DNA of 33,850 nt from Prosthecobacter sp. (GTDB lineage: Bacteria; Verrucomicrobiota; Verrucomicrobiia; Verrucomicrobiales; Verrucomicrobiaceae). The translations under genes were made by a program, and so were the position numbers. The notes under the pieces were generated by a model. That model was not told the DNA's origin. It saw only the letters and a program-made list of their open reading frames with translations, and did no database searches. The DNA is taken from assembly GCA_030827515.1 (NCBI GenBank), contig JAUREI010000022.1, positions 1 through 33,850 on the forward strand, in the 5' to 3' direction. Within the stretch, counting starts at the first letter, position 1, and every line of letters begins with the position of its first letter. Positions 8,679 to 17,251 of the stretch are shown one piece after another.

Positions 8679-9269
8679 TCAGTCCTTCTTGCTGCGGAAG
8701 GGGATGCGGGGGGAGGGCTCGCCCTTCGACGGTGTGCCCGCCTTGGACGTGGAGCCCGACTTCTTCTTTTTGCCGGCCAGCAGCGAACCGCTGGGCAGTT
8801 CCAGGTAGTCGGCTGCCTCCAGATATTTGACCGCCTCGCGCGGATCCTTGAGCGTGCTTGCCGCCTGCCGCAGCAGGGGCGATCCGGCGGCGGCGCCGAG
8901 CGTAAGCACCCCCTCGAGGGCCGCTGTGCGCACTTCCCTATCGGGATGGATCAGGTAGGGCTGAATCTTCGGCAGCTCCTTGGCATCATAGGAAATGGAT
9001 GCCTCGTGAATGGCTTCGAGGATCTGTGGCACGGCCTGTCCGCCCGGCGCGGGAGGAGTCGTCACCAGGGTCACAGCGGCGGTCACCTCAGTGGCATTCG
9101 CCGTACCGGTTGTGGTGAGTGAAGGGGGGAGTTCTTCCCGCAATTTCTTGGCACCTGACTTGATCGGGGTGCGTTCAGGCCCCCCAGCACGAAACGCAAT
9201 AAAAACAAAAATTAAGCAGCAAAACAGCACTGCCCCTGCCAAGATCGGACGGGTGATTGCCATAGCCAT
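8679..9269 (-). CDS. Membrane-anchored HEAT-repeat-like protein
   Basis: 196 aa from the ATG at 9269 (a second ATG at 9263 is possible). Residues ~5-25 (RPILAGAVLFCCLIFVFIAF) form one transmembrane segment. A Thr/Ala/Pro-rich linker follows, then a helical region with LPKIQPYLIHPDREVRTAAL, which has the look of a HEAT repeat (alternating helices with a D-x-x-V-R turn). The C-terminus is Lys/Ser-rich (GKKKKSGS). It probably displays a protein-binding helical module on the inner membrane. A TACGAT -10-like box ends 7 bases before the ATG. It lies 28 bases after the secreted orphan gene and 6 bases before the next gene. The function is unknown. Confidence 0.7.
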   Translation of the reverse strand: MAMAITRPILAGAVLFCCLIFVFIAFRAGGPERTPIKSGAKKLREELPPSLTTTGTANATEVTAAVTLVTTPPAPGGQAVPQILEAIHEASISYDAKELPKIQPYLIHPDREVRTAALEGVLTLGAAAGSPLLRQAASTLKDPREAVKYLEAADYLELPSGSLLAGKKKKSGSTSKAGTPSKGEPSPRIPFRSKKD

Positions 9270-9297
9270 ACGGCAAATCGTAGCCGTTAAAGTCGAT

Positions 9298-10245
9298 TCA
9301 AAGAGCCGGGTCTTGCGCAGCTTCAGGGAAAAGTTGCGATATGTCGCTGAAAAGCTTCCCTGCACTGGTTGTCCACTGACCTCCGATCAGCGATCGATCC
9401 TCCTCCAAGTCACCATAAAGCGGGCCAGAGCCGGTAACATTCTCGATCTTTCCCGGGCCACACTGGAACACTGGTATTTTGGATTTATCAGGGGCCACCA
9501 CGGTGGTCAATTTTTCTTGTCGCGAATATCGTCCCTGAAACTGTGCCATGCTGCCCGACTCATCGCCAGCGTCGAGCACACCCTGAAAATCCATGAGCAG
9601 TCGGACGAGGTTCTGAGTTGTTCCCGTGCTTGTGAAGGTAACAGACTCGGTTTCCTTCAGAAAATCGTTTTTCCGAGTGTATCGCTCCGTCCAATTTTCT
9701 GCATAACCACTTCGAACCAAGTCATCGATGGAAAGTATCGTTCCACTCAGGAGAACAACCTCACCCGACGCCGCATGATAAGCATAAAAAACGGGCACCC
9801 TCACCAAACTCGGCACACCTTCCATGTCTTCAACTGTTCCGCTCACTTCAACGATTGCCCAGCCCGCAATACTCGGTTCACCGTCACCGATGGCCGGCAG
9901 CAATCCCGCGTCCAGCAGGTCCATCAACAACTCCTTGTTGCCGTACTTCTCCGTTCGGATTTTGGAGACATACTCGCTCACGTACAACTCGGATAGGGGA
10001 GCGCCTTCGCTGTTGTTTTTGGTAATGGTCCATTCATTGCTGAAAGCAGGACCTCCAAGGGGGGCGCCAAAATCGTCTTTGCCGGTAATCGGCTTGCCAG
10101 TTTCTGGGTCTTTCTGAACTGTTCCTTCGACAGACTGGCTGGTCGTCAAACTGATCACGAGATTTGATACCGAGCCAGGAACCTGAGCCAAGGTGGAGGA
10201 CGCAGAGCTGAGCAGGATTGCAGCGAGCAGGGATGTCGGTTTCAT
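9298..10245 (-). CDS. Unrecognised secreted protein, AT-richer than its surroundings
   Basis: 315 aa from the ATG at 10245, chosen because it gives a clean Sec signal peptide ([21 protein letters not shown]); further upstream codons lack coding character. The mature part is rich in beta-prone residues: [17 protein letters not shown], a paired phrase [15 protein letters not shown], and [19 protein letters not shown]. It has one Cys, near the C-terminus (VFQCGPGK). I recognise no domain. Base composition is unlike the neighbours: two 60-base samples (9481-9540 and 9661-9720) count 29/60 and 25/60 G+C against 42/60 in mdh (10501-10560). It may be an acquired or fast-evolving gene. It heads a minus-strand operon of three unknowns and is divergent from mdh. 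Confidence 0.75.
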   Translation of the reverse strand: MKPTSLLAAILLSSASSTLAQVPGSVSNLVISLTTSQSVEGTVQKDPETGKPITGKDDFGAPLGGPAFSNEWTITKNNSEGAPLSELYVSEYVSKIRTEKYGNKELLMDLLDAGLLPAIGDGEPSIAGWAIVEVSGTVEDMEGVPSLVRVPVFYAYHAASGEVVLLSGTILSIDDLVRSGYAENWTERYTRKNDFLKETESVTFTSTGTTQNLVRLLMDFQGVLDAGDESGSMAQFQGRYSRQEKLTTVVAPDKSKIPVFQCGPGKIENVTGSGPLYGDLEEDRSLIGGQWTTSAGKLFSDISQLFPEAAQDPAL

Positions 10246-10405
10246 GGAAGGATTAGGTGCAAAAATTCGGACCGGATTCAACCCGAATATTTTACGCAAA
10301 AGGGTGGCCAGTGTTGCACTTTTTACGAACGCCACGTCGATTTTGGCGGGTCCTCGCCATTTCCCTTGCCGGCCGGGGCCGCTTCTCCATGGTGAGTGCC
10401 CCGTC

Positions 10406-11401
10406 ATGAGCAAAGCCCCCATCACTGTTGCAGTCACCGGCGCCGCCGGCCAGATTGGTTATTCCCTCCTCTTCCGCATCGCCTCCGGCGCCCTCTTCGG
10501 CCCGGACCAGCCGGTCAACCTGCGCCTCATCGAGCGCAACGACGAGAAGGCGCTGAGCGCGCTCAACGGCGTCTGCATGGAACTCGACGACTGCGCCTTC
10601 CCGCTGCTGCACGGTGTCACCCCGACCGCTGACCTCGACGAGGGCTTCAAGGGCGTCAACTGGGCCATCCTGGTCGGCTCGGTGCCGCGCGGCCCCGGCA
10701 TGGAGCGCAAGGACCTGCTGAAGATCAACGGCGGCATCTTCACCGGACAGGGCAAGGCGATCGAGAAAAACGCCGCCGGAGACGTGCGCGTGCTGGTCGT
10801 GGGCAACCCCTGCAACACGAACTGCCTGATCGCCATGAACAATGCCAAGGGCGTGCCGGCCGACCGCTGGTTCGCCATGACCCGCCTCGACGAGAACCGC
10901 GCCAAGAGCCAGCTGGCCGCCAAGTCCGGCGCCCATCACAGCACGGTGACGAACATGACGATCTGGGGCAACCACAGCGCGACCCAGTATCCCGACTTCT
11001 TCAATGCCCAGATCGGCGGCAAGCCGGCCACCGAAGTCATCGCTGACCACGACTGGCTCAAGGGCGAGTTCATCAGCACGGTCCAGCAGCGCGGCGCCGC
11101 CATCATCAAGGCGCGCGGCCTCTCCTCCGCCGCCTCGGCCGCCAACGCCGCCTGCGACACGGTGTTCAGCCTGACGCATCCGACGCCGGCCGGTGACTGG
11201 ACCAGCGTCGCGGTCTGCAGCGACGGCAGCTATGGCATTGCCGAGGGCCTCATGTTCTCCTTCCCGATCCGCACCGACGGTGCCAAGTGGGAGATCGTCC
11301 AAGGCGTGCCGGTCAACGACTTCAGCCAGGCGAAGATCAAGGCCACGGAAGACGAGCTCAAGGAGGAGCGCGCCGCCGTTCAGGAACTCGGTCTCATCTG
11401 A
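10406..11401 (+). CDS. mdh: Malate dehydrogenase
   Basis: 331 aa, full length for the family-2 (cytosolic/Thermus-type) malate dehydrogenases. It converts malate and NAD+ to oxaloacetate in the TCA cycle. The Rossmann loop is GAAGQIG (12-18); LIER with Glu43 sits where the acidic residue that favours NAD over NADP is found in Thermus enzyme. Substrate arginines lie in [13 protein letters not shown] (Arg95, Arg101), with LDENRA (Asp162) and catalytic His190 in [12 protein letters not shown]. The start at 10406 matches the usual N-terminus. It is a single-gene unit: divergent from the secreted orphan, with a strong terminator 13 bases downstream. Confidence 0.97.
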   Translation: MSKAPITVAVTGAAGQIGYSLLFRIASGALFGPDQPVNLRLIERNDEKALSALNGVCMELDDCAFPLLHGVTPTADLDEGFKGVNWAILVGSVPRGPGMERKDLLKINGGIFTGQGKAIEKNAAGDVRVLVVGNPCNTNCLIAMNNAKGVPADRWFAMTRLDENRAKSQLAAKSGAHHSTVTNMTIWGNHSATQYPDFFNAQIGGKPATEVIADHDWLKGEFISTVQQRGAAIIKARGLSSAASAANAACDTVFSLTHPTPAGDWTSVAVCSDGSYGIAEGLMFSFPIRTDGAKWEIVQGVPVNDFSQAKIKATEDELKEERAAVQELGLI

Positions 11402-11414
11402 TGGGGTTTCCCCC

Positions 11415-11450
11415 AGCCCGTGCCGCGCCCCTCGCGGCACGGGCTTTTTT
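11415..11450 (+). terminator. Intrinsic terminator after mdh
   Basis: AGCCCGTGCCGCG (11415-11427) and CGCGGCACGGGCT (11433-11445) form a perfect 13 bp stem with a five-base loop, followed by a run of six T (11445-11450). It starts 13 bases after the mdh stop codon. Confidence 0.95.
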
Positions 11451-11487
11451 GTACCAACCCGCGCTATCGGCGCCACGTTTCCCCTGC

Positions 11488-11847
11488 ATGCCCTCCAACG
11501 TCCTCGGCACGCCCCTGCAGGGCTGCTGTCAAAATCCCCTCACCGGCTTCTACCGCGACGGCTACTGCCGCACCGGTCCCGAAGACCGCGGCCTGCACAC
11601 GGTCTGCGCGGTCATGACCGCCGACTTTCTCCGCTTCAGTCGCGACCGCGGCAATGACCTCAGCACACCGGCGCCGGAGTATGATTTTCCCGGCCTGCAG
11701 CCCGGCGATCGCTGGTGTCTCTGCGTCACCCGCTGGGCCGAGGCGTTGGAGGCAGGGTTCGCCCCCGCCGTCGTGTTGGAAGCCACCCATGTGCACGCCT
11801 TGGAATTCGTCTCTCTCGAGGATCTGCGCGCCCACGCGGCGGCCTGA
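11488..11847 (+). CDS. DUF2237 family protein
   Basis: 119 aa from the ATG at 11488. It matches the whole DUF2237 pattern: NVLGTPLQGCCQNPLTGFYR, then CRTGPEDRGLHTVCAVM, FLRFSRDRGNDLSTP, PGLQPGDRWCLCVTRWAEA and PAVVLEATHVHALEFV. The six cysteines, several in conserved positions, suggest a metal site or disulphides. The family is small and widespread but uncharacterised as far as I know. It lies just after the mdh terminator, so it needs its own promoter, and it converges with the RNase H-like gene (44-base gap). Confidence 0.93.
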   Translation: MPSNVLGTPLQGCCQNPLTGFYRDGYCRTGPEDRGLHTVCAVMTADFLRFSRDRGNDLSTPAPEYDFPGLQPGDRWCLCVTRWAEALEAGFAPAVVLEATHVHALEFVSLEDLRAHAAA

Positions 11848-11890
11848 ATCGCGCACCCCTGACACCGCCGACGGGCAAGCCCAAAGGGGT

Positions 11891-12658
11891 TCAAACCAAG
11901 CCCAGAATCCAGCCTTCCGTCTGGGCCTGCGCGCGTTCCTCGGATGCCAGGGCAGGCTCAAACCAGGCCTCAAGGTGACCCTCCGTATCGGCTTGTGCCA
12001 AAACCTGCGCCAGGGTCCAGGCATCGTGCTGGTCAGGGGTTCGGCCGTTGCGCGGCCAAGCCTGGTTCCACAGCGAGGGATAGCCCTCCGCCAGCACACT
12101 GACACCGGCGGGCGGTTGCCATCCGTCAAAGGGCCAGACATGCAGCCCTGGCCCCAGTGCCTGCCGCAGGTGACTCAGCCATGGAAGACCGGCATGGGTC
12201 GAACTGGCGACGCTGCCGGGCACACCGAAATGGAAGGGCGACTTCGCCCGCGCACGCCGATCGCAAAGCCGACGCCAGCGCGCCTCGCCCCCGCGTTGGC
12301 GACCGCCTTCGCCCTGCCGCAGCTCGGCGACCCGTGCACCCGTTTGATCGGTCGGCCAGTGCCGGGTAAAATCGTCGAGCAGCACCCGCCAGTCGGGCAG
12401 CAAACCGTGTGCGTCAACATAGGCCTGCGGCAGGGAGAAAGCGTGGTCGATGGCGACCAGGGTCGGCGGTCCGCTGCGCAGTTCCGCCTCCAGCCAGTCC
12501 GCCAGCCCGCGCCGGCTCCAGTGGCGCCCGTCCGCGGGTCGCCTCTCGATGGGCGCACCCCCGGGCAAAGCTTCATAGACCCGAAGTCCAGAGAGCGGCG
12601 TCTCCGGTGTGGCGGCCCCCGAGTAATCGATGCCGAAATGGCGGACGAAGCGGGACAT
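11891..12658 (-). CDS. Predicted RNase H-fold protein (DUF429-like)
   Basis: 255 aa. The order of acidic motifs fits an RNase H-like nuclease fold of the DUF429 kind: HFGIDYSGA at the N-terminus (first strand with Asp), TLVAIDHAFSLP in the middle and PDQHDAWTLAQVLAQ near the C-terminus, preceded by YPSLWNQAWP. The assignment is by motif pattern, not close similarity, so the activity is uncertain. It is the last gene of a four-gene operon, starting 3 bases after the renalase-like gene stops. No signal peptide or membrane segment. Confidence 0.68.
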   Translation of the reverse strand: MSRFVRHFGIDYSGAATPETPLSGLRVYEALPGGAPIERRPADGRHWSRRGLADWLEAELRSGPPTLVAIDHAFSLPQAYVDAHGLLPDWRVLLDDFTRHWPTDQTGARVAELRQGEGGRQRGGEARWRRLCDRRARAKSPFHFGVPGSVASSTHAGLPWLSHLRQALGPGLHVWPFDGWQPPAGVSVLAEGYPSLWNQAWPRNGRTPDQHDAWTLAQVLAQADTEGHLEAWFEPALASEERAQAQTEGWILGLV

Positions 12659-12661
12659 GGG

Positions 12662-13594
12662 TCAGGCCGGCTGCCAGGTCTGCGCCAACTCATGACCCGC
12701 CAGCCAGGCATCCTCGACCCGCGAGCGGCGCAGGGCGTCGCCGACGTAGAACAGACCGGGCGGCAGGAGCGGCGTTTGCAGGCCTCCCTCACTGCGGGCG
12801 AAGCACCAGCGGTGACCGAGCGCTTCCACGAAGGCGGCGGCGGGCATTCCCCAGGCCGCCTCGACCGCACCGCGCAGCAGCCCCGGGATCTCGGTAGCGG
12901 GGCGTTCGAGATGGGCGCGACTGAAGGCCTCACCGGCATGGGCGACGAGGACCGTGCAACCGGCCGCGGCACGACCACACTTGTGATTTTCGCAGGCACT
13001 CCAGGCCAGCTCCGCCGCAGGGTCACGCAGCGCGTAGGCATCGCGGGTGAGGCCGAGCCATTCGCCGCGATAGACCAGCACGGCGGCCAGGCAGGGAATG
13101 TCGTCGACCTCCGTTTGCAGGCCGAACAGCTTCGCCGTCTGCGGCCAGGGCGCGGTACTGATCACCGCATCAAACTCGCCACCCTCGGCCCTCAGCAGGG
13201 CGCGTGCATCGCTTACGGGGGTCTCCGTGCGAATCAGCAGGCCTTCGCCAAGGGCGCGCACGAGCCGGCTGTTGCCCTCGCGATGGAACCAGCGGCCGTC
13301 ATCCGGCAGGGCCGTCCCCGTCCCGTCGAGCACCGGCGCTTGGAGCCGCTGCAGGGCGTCGCCGCAAGCCGTGCGCGCCGCTGCCGCGAAACGCGGGTCG
13401 CGCAGGGTAAAATACTGGGCGCCGTGATCAACGACATGGCCCTGCCAGCGCTTGCTGGCGCAGCGGCCACCGAAACCGCGCGACTTCTCCAAAATCGTGA
13501 CCCGGGCACCGCGGTCGGCAAGACCGCGCGCGGCGGCAACACCGGAAAGACCGGCGCCGATGACAGCGAGGCGGAGGCGGGAGAGGTCTTTCAC
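12662..13594 (-). CDS. Renalase-like FAD-dependent oxidoreductase
   Basis: 310 aa, the usual size of the predicted NAD/FAD-dependent oxidoreductases related to renalase (COG3380). The N-terminus LRLAVIGAGLSGVAAARGLA carries the GxGxxG dinucleotide motif, followed by ILEKSRGFGGRCASKR and VVDHGAQYFTLRDPRF, all hallmarks of this group. The C-terminal FAD-contact motif is YVGDALRRSRVEDAWLAG. Bacterial relatives of renalase oxidise dihydro isomers of NAD(P)H; whether this one does is unknown. Its ATG overlaps the stop of the upstream membrane protein gene (ATGA), and the RNase H-like gene follows by 3 bases. Confidence 0.88.
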   Translation of the reverse strand: MKDLSRLRLAVIGAGLSGVAAARGLADRGARVTILEKSRGFGGRCASKRWQGHVVDHGAQYFTLRDPRFAAAARTACGDALQRLQAPVLDGTGTALPDDGRWFHREGNSRLVRALGEGLLIRTETPVSDARALLRAEGGEFDAVISTAPWPQTAKLFGLQTEVDDIPCLAAVLVYRGEWLGLTRDAYALRDPAAELAWSACENHKCGRAAAGCTVLVAHAGEAFSRAHLERPATEIPGLLRGAVEAAWGMPAAAFVEALGHRWCFARSEGGLQTPLLPPGLFYVGDALRRSRVEDAWLAGHELAQTWQPA

Positions 13595-13995
13595 GGCAGG
13601 AGGATGAAGAGGAGCAGGGCGCGCAGGGACCAGGCCATCGTCCGCACCCAGTTGGAACGCACCAGTCGGCGCTGCACGGCGGGATCCAGTCCGCGTGCCA
13701 GCCGGTTGTGCAACGGGACCTGCACGAACACCGTTGAAATCCAGACCAGGGCAAGCAGCGCCAGGCTGACAAGGAAGGCCGGCTCACGCCGGCCCAACAG
13801 CGCGAACAGCCAGAGGGCACCCGCCACTTCGATGAGCATCAGCGGCGCAACCACGCGCGTGATGGCCCTCGTGTAGGCCGCGTGCCAAGCCGGGAAAGCC
13901 TCTGGCCCGACGCGGGCAAACAGGGGGTATTGCACGACCTGAATGGTCCAGATCAGGCCGACGAGGGCACAGGTGACGGCAAAGTGTGCTGGCAT
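13591..13995 (-). CDS. Small integral membrane protein
   Basis: 134 aa from the ATG at 13995, giving MPAHFAVTCALVGLIWTIQV, a natural first membrane helix. Four hydrophobic helices are visible: ~4-24, ~47-70, ~74-95 and ~112-133. Conserved-looking residues at the borders are QVVQYPLF and VQVPLHNRLARG, reminiscent of DUF1772-type membrane proteins, but I am not sure of the family. An in-frame ATG at 14049 overlaps the TatD stop (ATGA) and would add 18 basic residues; that alternative fits the coupling seen elsewhere in this operon. The 3' end overlaps the renalase-like start. Confidence 0.78.
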   Translation of the reverse strand: MPAHFAVTCALVGLIWTIQVVQYPLFARVGPEAFPAWHAAYTRAITRVVAPLMLIEVAGALWLFALLGRREPAFLVSLALLALVWISTVFVQVPLHNRLARGLDPAVQRRLVRSNWVRTMAWSLRALLLFILLP

Positions 13996-14045
13996 GCAGG
14001 ATTTACGCCATGCGCGGCGTGCCGGACTCTTCCGATGGATTGCCC

Positions 14046-14858
14046 TCATGCCGAAGCAAACGATTCCGGGATGAGTCCCGTCCCGAACAACCGCCGGTGG
14101 TTCGCCGCCAGGCTTGCCTCGAGCTCGTCCGAAGACTCCGGGCGCACCCGGCTGAGCAACTCCAGGCTGAGCCGCAGGTTGCCCAAGGCATTGAGCCCCC
14201 CTGGCAGGAGTTCGCCACCCGCTTCCTTCGGCGGCGCCATGTCCGGTGCATCCGTCTCGATCAACAGACGCTCCAGAGGCACGTGCTGAAACACCGCCAA
14301 CTTGCCGGCCTTGGCCGAATGAGCAAACCAGGGCGAAATCGAGAAGTAAGCCCCAAGACGCGCGAACACCGGCACCATTTCGGCGGGTCCGCCATAGGAG
14401 TGCAGCAGGAACCCGCGCGCCGGACGCGTGGCGTCGCGCAGAAGTTCCTCGAGCATTCCCCAGGCACGCAGGCAATGGATCGTCGCCGGCCGATCCAGCC
14501 GGACGGCAAGGGCAAGCTGGGCGAGGAAACATTCCCGCTGGGCTGGCACATCCGGGGCCTGCATCCAGCGATCCAAGCCGAATTCACCGACTCCTGCAGA
14601 GGGGAATTCGACCAGCGCGTCCTCCAGCCGCGCCAGCCAGTCCGCGCTGCGACCGGCCAGATGCCAGGGGTGCAGACCGAAGGACGGCTGCACGCATGCT
14701 TCGTCCCGTGCCAGCGCGGCAACGGCAGGCCAGTCCGCTTCGCAAGTGCCGTTGACGACCAGGCCGGCGATGTTGTGGCGCTGCAGCGAGGCGAGAAGGG
14801 CATTGCGCCAGGGGTCGAGACGCGGGTCCTGCAGATGGTTGTGGGCGTCGAAGAGCAC
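14046..14858 (-). CDS. TatD family metal-dependent hydrolase
   Basis: 270 aa. The amidohydrolase-type metal motifs of the TatD family are in order: FDAHNHLQ (His6, His8), SFGLHPWHL, VGEFGLDR (bridging Glu), ATIHCLRAWG (His), a GFLLHSYGG region and the C-terminal LIETDAPD. TatD proteins are 3'-5' exonucleases or phosphodiesterases on nucleic acids; despite the name they are not needed for Tat export. It is the first gene of the four-gene minus-strand operon and is divergent from the NamZ fusion (71-base gap). The start at 14858 places the first metal motif at the usual position. Confidence 0.93.
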   Translation of the reverse strand: MLFDAHNHLQDPRLDPWRNALLASLQRHNIAGLVVNGTCEADWPAVAALARDEACVQPSFGLHPWHLAGRSADWLARLEDALVEFPSAGVGEFGLDRWMQAPDVPAQRECFLAQLALAVRLDRPATIHCLRAWGMLEELLRDATRPARGFLLHSYGGPAEMVPVFARLGAYFSISPWFAHSAKAGKLAVFQHVPLERLLIETDAPDMAPPKEAGGELLPGGLNALGNLRLSLELLSRVRPESSDELEASLAANHRRLFGTGLIPESFASA

Positions 14859-14929
14859 GTTCCACGATGCCCGCCAAGCCGTCGGCCTGCAAGATTGACT
14901 CGCTGGCGGCGCTCGGGTTGACTGACGGC

Positions 14930-17206
14930 ATGCGTCCGCTGCTCCTCGCCGCTCTGCTCACCTGCCCCGTCGCAGCCGAGGTTTTCGACCCGCCTGCCCT
15001 TCAGGCGCTGGACGGTCTGCTCAAAACCGCCGTGGCAGACCGCACACCGCCCGGGACCGTGCTCTGGCTGGAACGAAGCGGTCAGACCCACACCTTCGTC
15101 GCAGGTGCGCGCGCCTTGGTGCCAGAGCGCGAGCCCATGACCCTCGACACCGTCTTCGATGCCGCCTCGCTCACCAAGGTCGTTGCCACCCTGCCCTGCG
15201 TGCTCGCGCTCCAGGAGGAGGGACGGTTGCGGATTGACGACCCCGTCACCCGCCACCTGCCGGAATTCACCGGTGGCGACGAGGTTCTCCTCCACCACCT
15301 GCTGACCCACACTTCAGGGATGCCGGCCGGCGTCCCCCGGGAACCCCCATGGAGTGGCCATGCGGAGGGCGTGCGCCGGGCCCTGGCCCTGCGTCCAGAG
15401 ATGCCCCCGGACACCTTGTTTCGCTACAGCGACGTCAATTTCATCCTGCTTGGCGAGATCGTTCGGCGCGCCAGCGGCAGACCGCTTGATGCCTTTGCGA
15501 GCCAGCGCATTTTCGCGCCGCTGGGCATGGATTCGACCCGGTTCAATCCTCCCACCGACTGGCAATCCCGCATTGCACCGACCGAAAGGGATGAGAATGG
15601 CGTTCTTCTGCGGGGTGTCGTCCATGACCCCACCGCCCGGCGCATGGGCGGTGTCGCCGGCCATGCCGGTCTGTTCACCTCGGCGGCCGACCTCGCCCGC
15701 TACGCCAGGATGATCCTCGGGGGCGGCGAACTGGACGGCGTGCGCGTGCTGCAAGCCGCCAGCCTGCGGGCAACACAATCGGTGCAGACACCGCCCACCC
15801 TCGTCGAACGCCGCGGCTACGGCTGGGATCTCGACAGTCCGTTCAGCCGGCCACGCGGCCGGCTTTTCCCGCCCGGCTCCTTCGGCCACACCGGCTTCAC
15901 CGGCACCAGCCTGTGGCTCGATCCCTACTCGCAAAGCTTCGCGATCTTCCTGAGCTCGCGCCTGCATCCCCAGGGTGGCGGCAGCGTGCGCGACCTCTAC
16001 GAGGCGGTCGGAACGGCGGCCGCGCAAGCCCTCAGGGACGTGGACTGGTCCCGTGCGCCGGCGACACCAAGACCACGCCAGGCCAACGAACGTCCCTCCG
16101 TGCTCAACGGCATCGATGTGCTGGAGCGCGAGGGCTTCAAACCGCTGGCCGGGTTGAGCATCGGTCTGATCACCAACCAAACCGGCATCACCGCGCAGCG
16201 GGACAGCACGATCGACCGGCTCGCCAGGGCGTCAGGCGTGAAACTGCGCGCCCTGTTCAGCCCCGAACACGGCATCCGCGGCGAACTCGATCAGGAACAC
16301 ATCCGCGACGGCAAGGACGCGAAAACCGGGCTTCCCATCTACAGTCTCTACGGCGAGCACAGGGCGCCCACGGCGCAGCAACTGGCTGGCATCGATGCCC
16401 TGGTCTTTGACATCCAGGACATTGGCTGTCGCTTCTACACCTACATTTCCACCCTGCGCCTCTGCTTGGAGGCGGCGGCCGCGCGCGGCCTGCCGTTCTT
16501 TGTGCTCGACCGCGTCAATCCGGTCGGTGGCGTGGCAGTCGAGGGACCGGTCCTGCTCGACAAGGAGGCTTTCACCGCCACCCACGCCATCGCCATCCGC
16601 CATGGCATGACCGCCGGTGAACTGGCCCGGATGATGAACGCCGAACGGCGCATCGGCGCCGACCTGCGCGTCATCCCCGTCGAAGGCTGGCGGCGCGAAC
16701 TGCTCTTTGATGCAACCGGCCTGCCCTGGCTCAATCCCTCGCCCAACATGCGCACCCTGACCGCGGCCCTGCTCTACCCGGGGATCGGACTGTTGGAATT
16801 CTCCATCAGCGTCGGCCGCGGCACCGACACCCCCTTCGAAATCCTCGGGGCCCCCTACATCGACGACCTGCGCCTGGCCCATGAACTGAACCACCTCGGG
16901 CTGCCCGGACTGCGCTTCCTGCCGGTCCGCTTCAAACCGACCGCCAGCGTCTTCAAGGATCAGGCCTGCGCGGGCGTGCGCATGATTGTCACCGACCGCG
17001 AGCGGCTCGAACCGGTGTGCACGGGCCTGGCCATCGCCGCCACCCTGCAGCGCCTCCATCCCGGCCAGTTCGACGTCGCCAAGGTTGGCACCCTGCTCAA
17101 CCATGCCGGCCTGCTGGAGGCCTTGCGGAAAGGCAGACCCCTGCACTGGCAGGACGAAACGTCCGCCTTCCGCGCCCGGCGCGCCGCCTTCCTGCTCTAC
17201 GATTGA
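14930..17206 (+). CDS. Fusion of beta-lactamase-like serine hydrolase and NamZ (DUF1343)
   Basis: 758 aa from the ATG at 14930, which gives a short signal peptide (MRPLLLAALLTCPVAAE). Residues ~20-375 are a class C beta-lactamase/serine hydrolase domain: SxxK in DAASLTKVV (Ser80, Lys83), the second motif YSDVN (Tyr167) and FGHTGFTGTS near 319 as third motif. From ~390 to the end is DUF1343, the exo-beta-N-acetylmuramidase NamZ family: GLSIGLITNQTGIT, FSPEHGIRGELD, VFDIQDIGCRFYTY, FVLDRVNPVGG, WLNPSPNMRT and EFSISVGRGTDTPFE. In Bacillus subtilis the separate neighbours AmiE (beta-lactamase-like amidase) and NamZ both act on peptidoglycan fragments. This protein therefore probably strips and trims muropeptides outside the cytoplasm. 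The uracil salvage gene follows 45 bases later. Confidence 0.92.
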   Translation: MRPLLLAALLTCPVAAEVFDPPALQALDGLLKTAVADRTPPGTVLWLERSGQTHTFVAGARALVPEREPMTLDTVFDAASLTKVVATLPCVLALQEEGRLRIDDPVTRHLPEFTGGDEVLLHHLLTHTSGMPAGVPREPPWSGHAEGVRRALALRPEMPPDTLFRYSDVNFILLGEIVRRASGRPLDAFASQRIFAPLGMDSTRFNPPTDWQSRIAPTERDENGVLLRGVVHDPTARRMGGVAGHAGLFTSAADLARYARMILGGGELDGVRVLQAASLRATQSVQTPPTLVERRGYGWDLDSPFSRPRGRLFPPGSFGHTGFTGTSLWLDPYSQSFAIFLSSRLHPQGGGSVRDLYEAVGTAAAQALRDVDWSRAPATPRPRQANERPSVLNGIDVLEREGFKPLAGLSIGLITNQTGITAQRDSTIDRLARASGVKLRALFSPEHGIRGELDQEHIRDGKDAKTGLPIYSLYGEHRAPTAQQLAGIDALVFDIQDIGCRFYTYISTLRLCLEAAAARGLPFFVLDRVNPVGGVAVEGPVLLDKEAFTATHAIAIRHGMTAGELARMMNAERRIGADLRVIPVEGWRRELLFDATGLPWLNPSPNMRTLTAALLYPGIGLLEFSISVGRGTDTPFEILGAPYIDDLRLAHELNHLGLPGLRFLPVRFKPTASVFKDQACAGVRMIVTDRERLEPVCTGLAIAATLQRLHPGQFDVAKVGTLLNHAGLLEALRKGRPLHWQDETSAFRARRAAFLLYD

Positions 17207-17251
17207 TCAGGTCGGCCTTGCTTTCCGGCCGACCGGCGGGAGTCTGAGCGC

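Noticed and set aside
7830-9122. 430-codon open frame on the plus strand
   Set aside because: Antisense to two tightly spaced minus-strand genes with start signals; no domain or signal is visible in its product.
10246-10405. Possible promoter TTGCAC near 10314 for mdh
   Set aside because: No convincing -10 box lies at a normal distance, so I did not list it as a feature.
11654-13876. 740-codon open frame on the plus strand
   Set aside because: It lies antisense to the RNase H-like, renalase-like and membrane protein genes, which have clear family motifs; long antisense frames are expected at this GC content. Its product is Gln/Arg/Gly-rich without domains.
14895-14924. Two TTGACT hexamers 23 bases apart before the NamZ fusion
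   Set aside because: They look like a -35 box, but no acceptable -10 box follows either one at 16-18 bases before the gene start.
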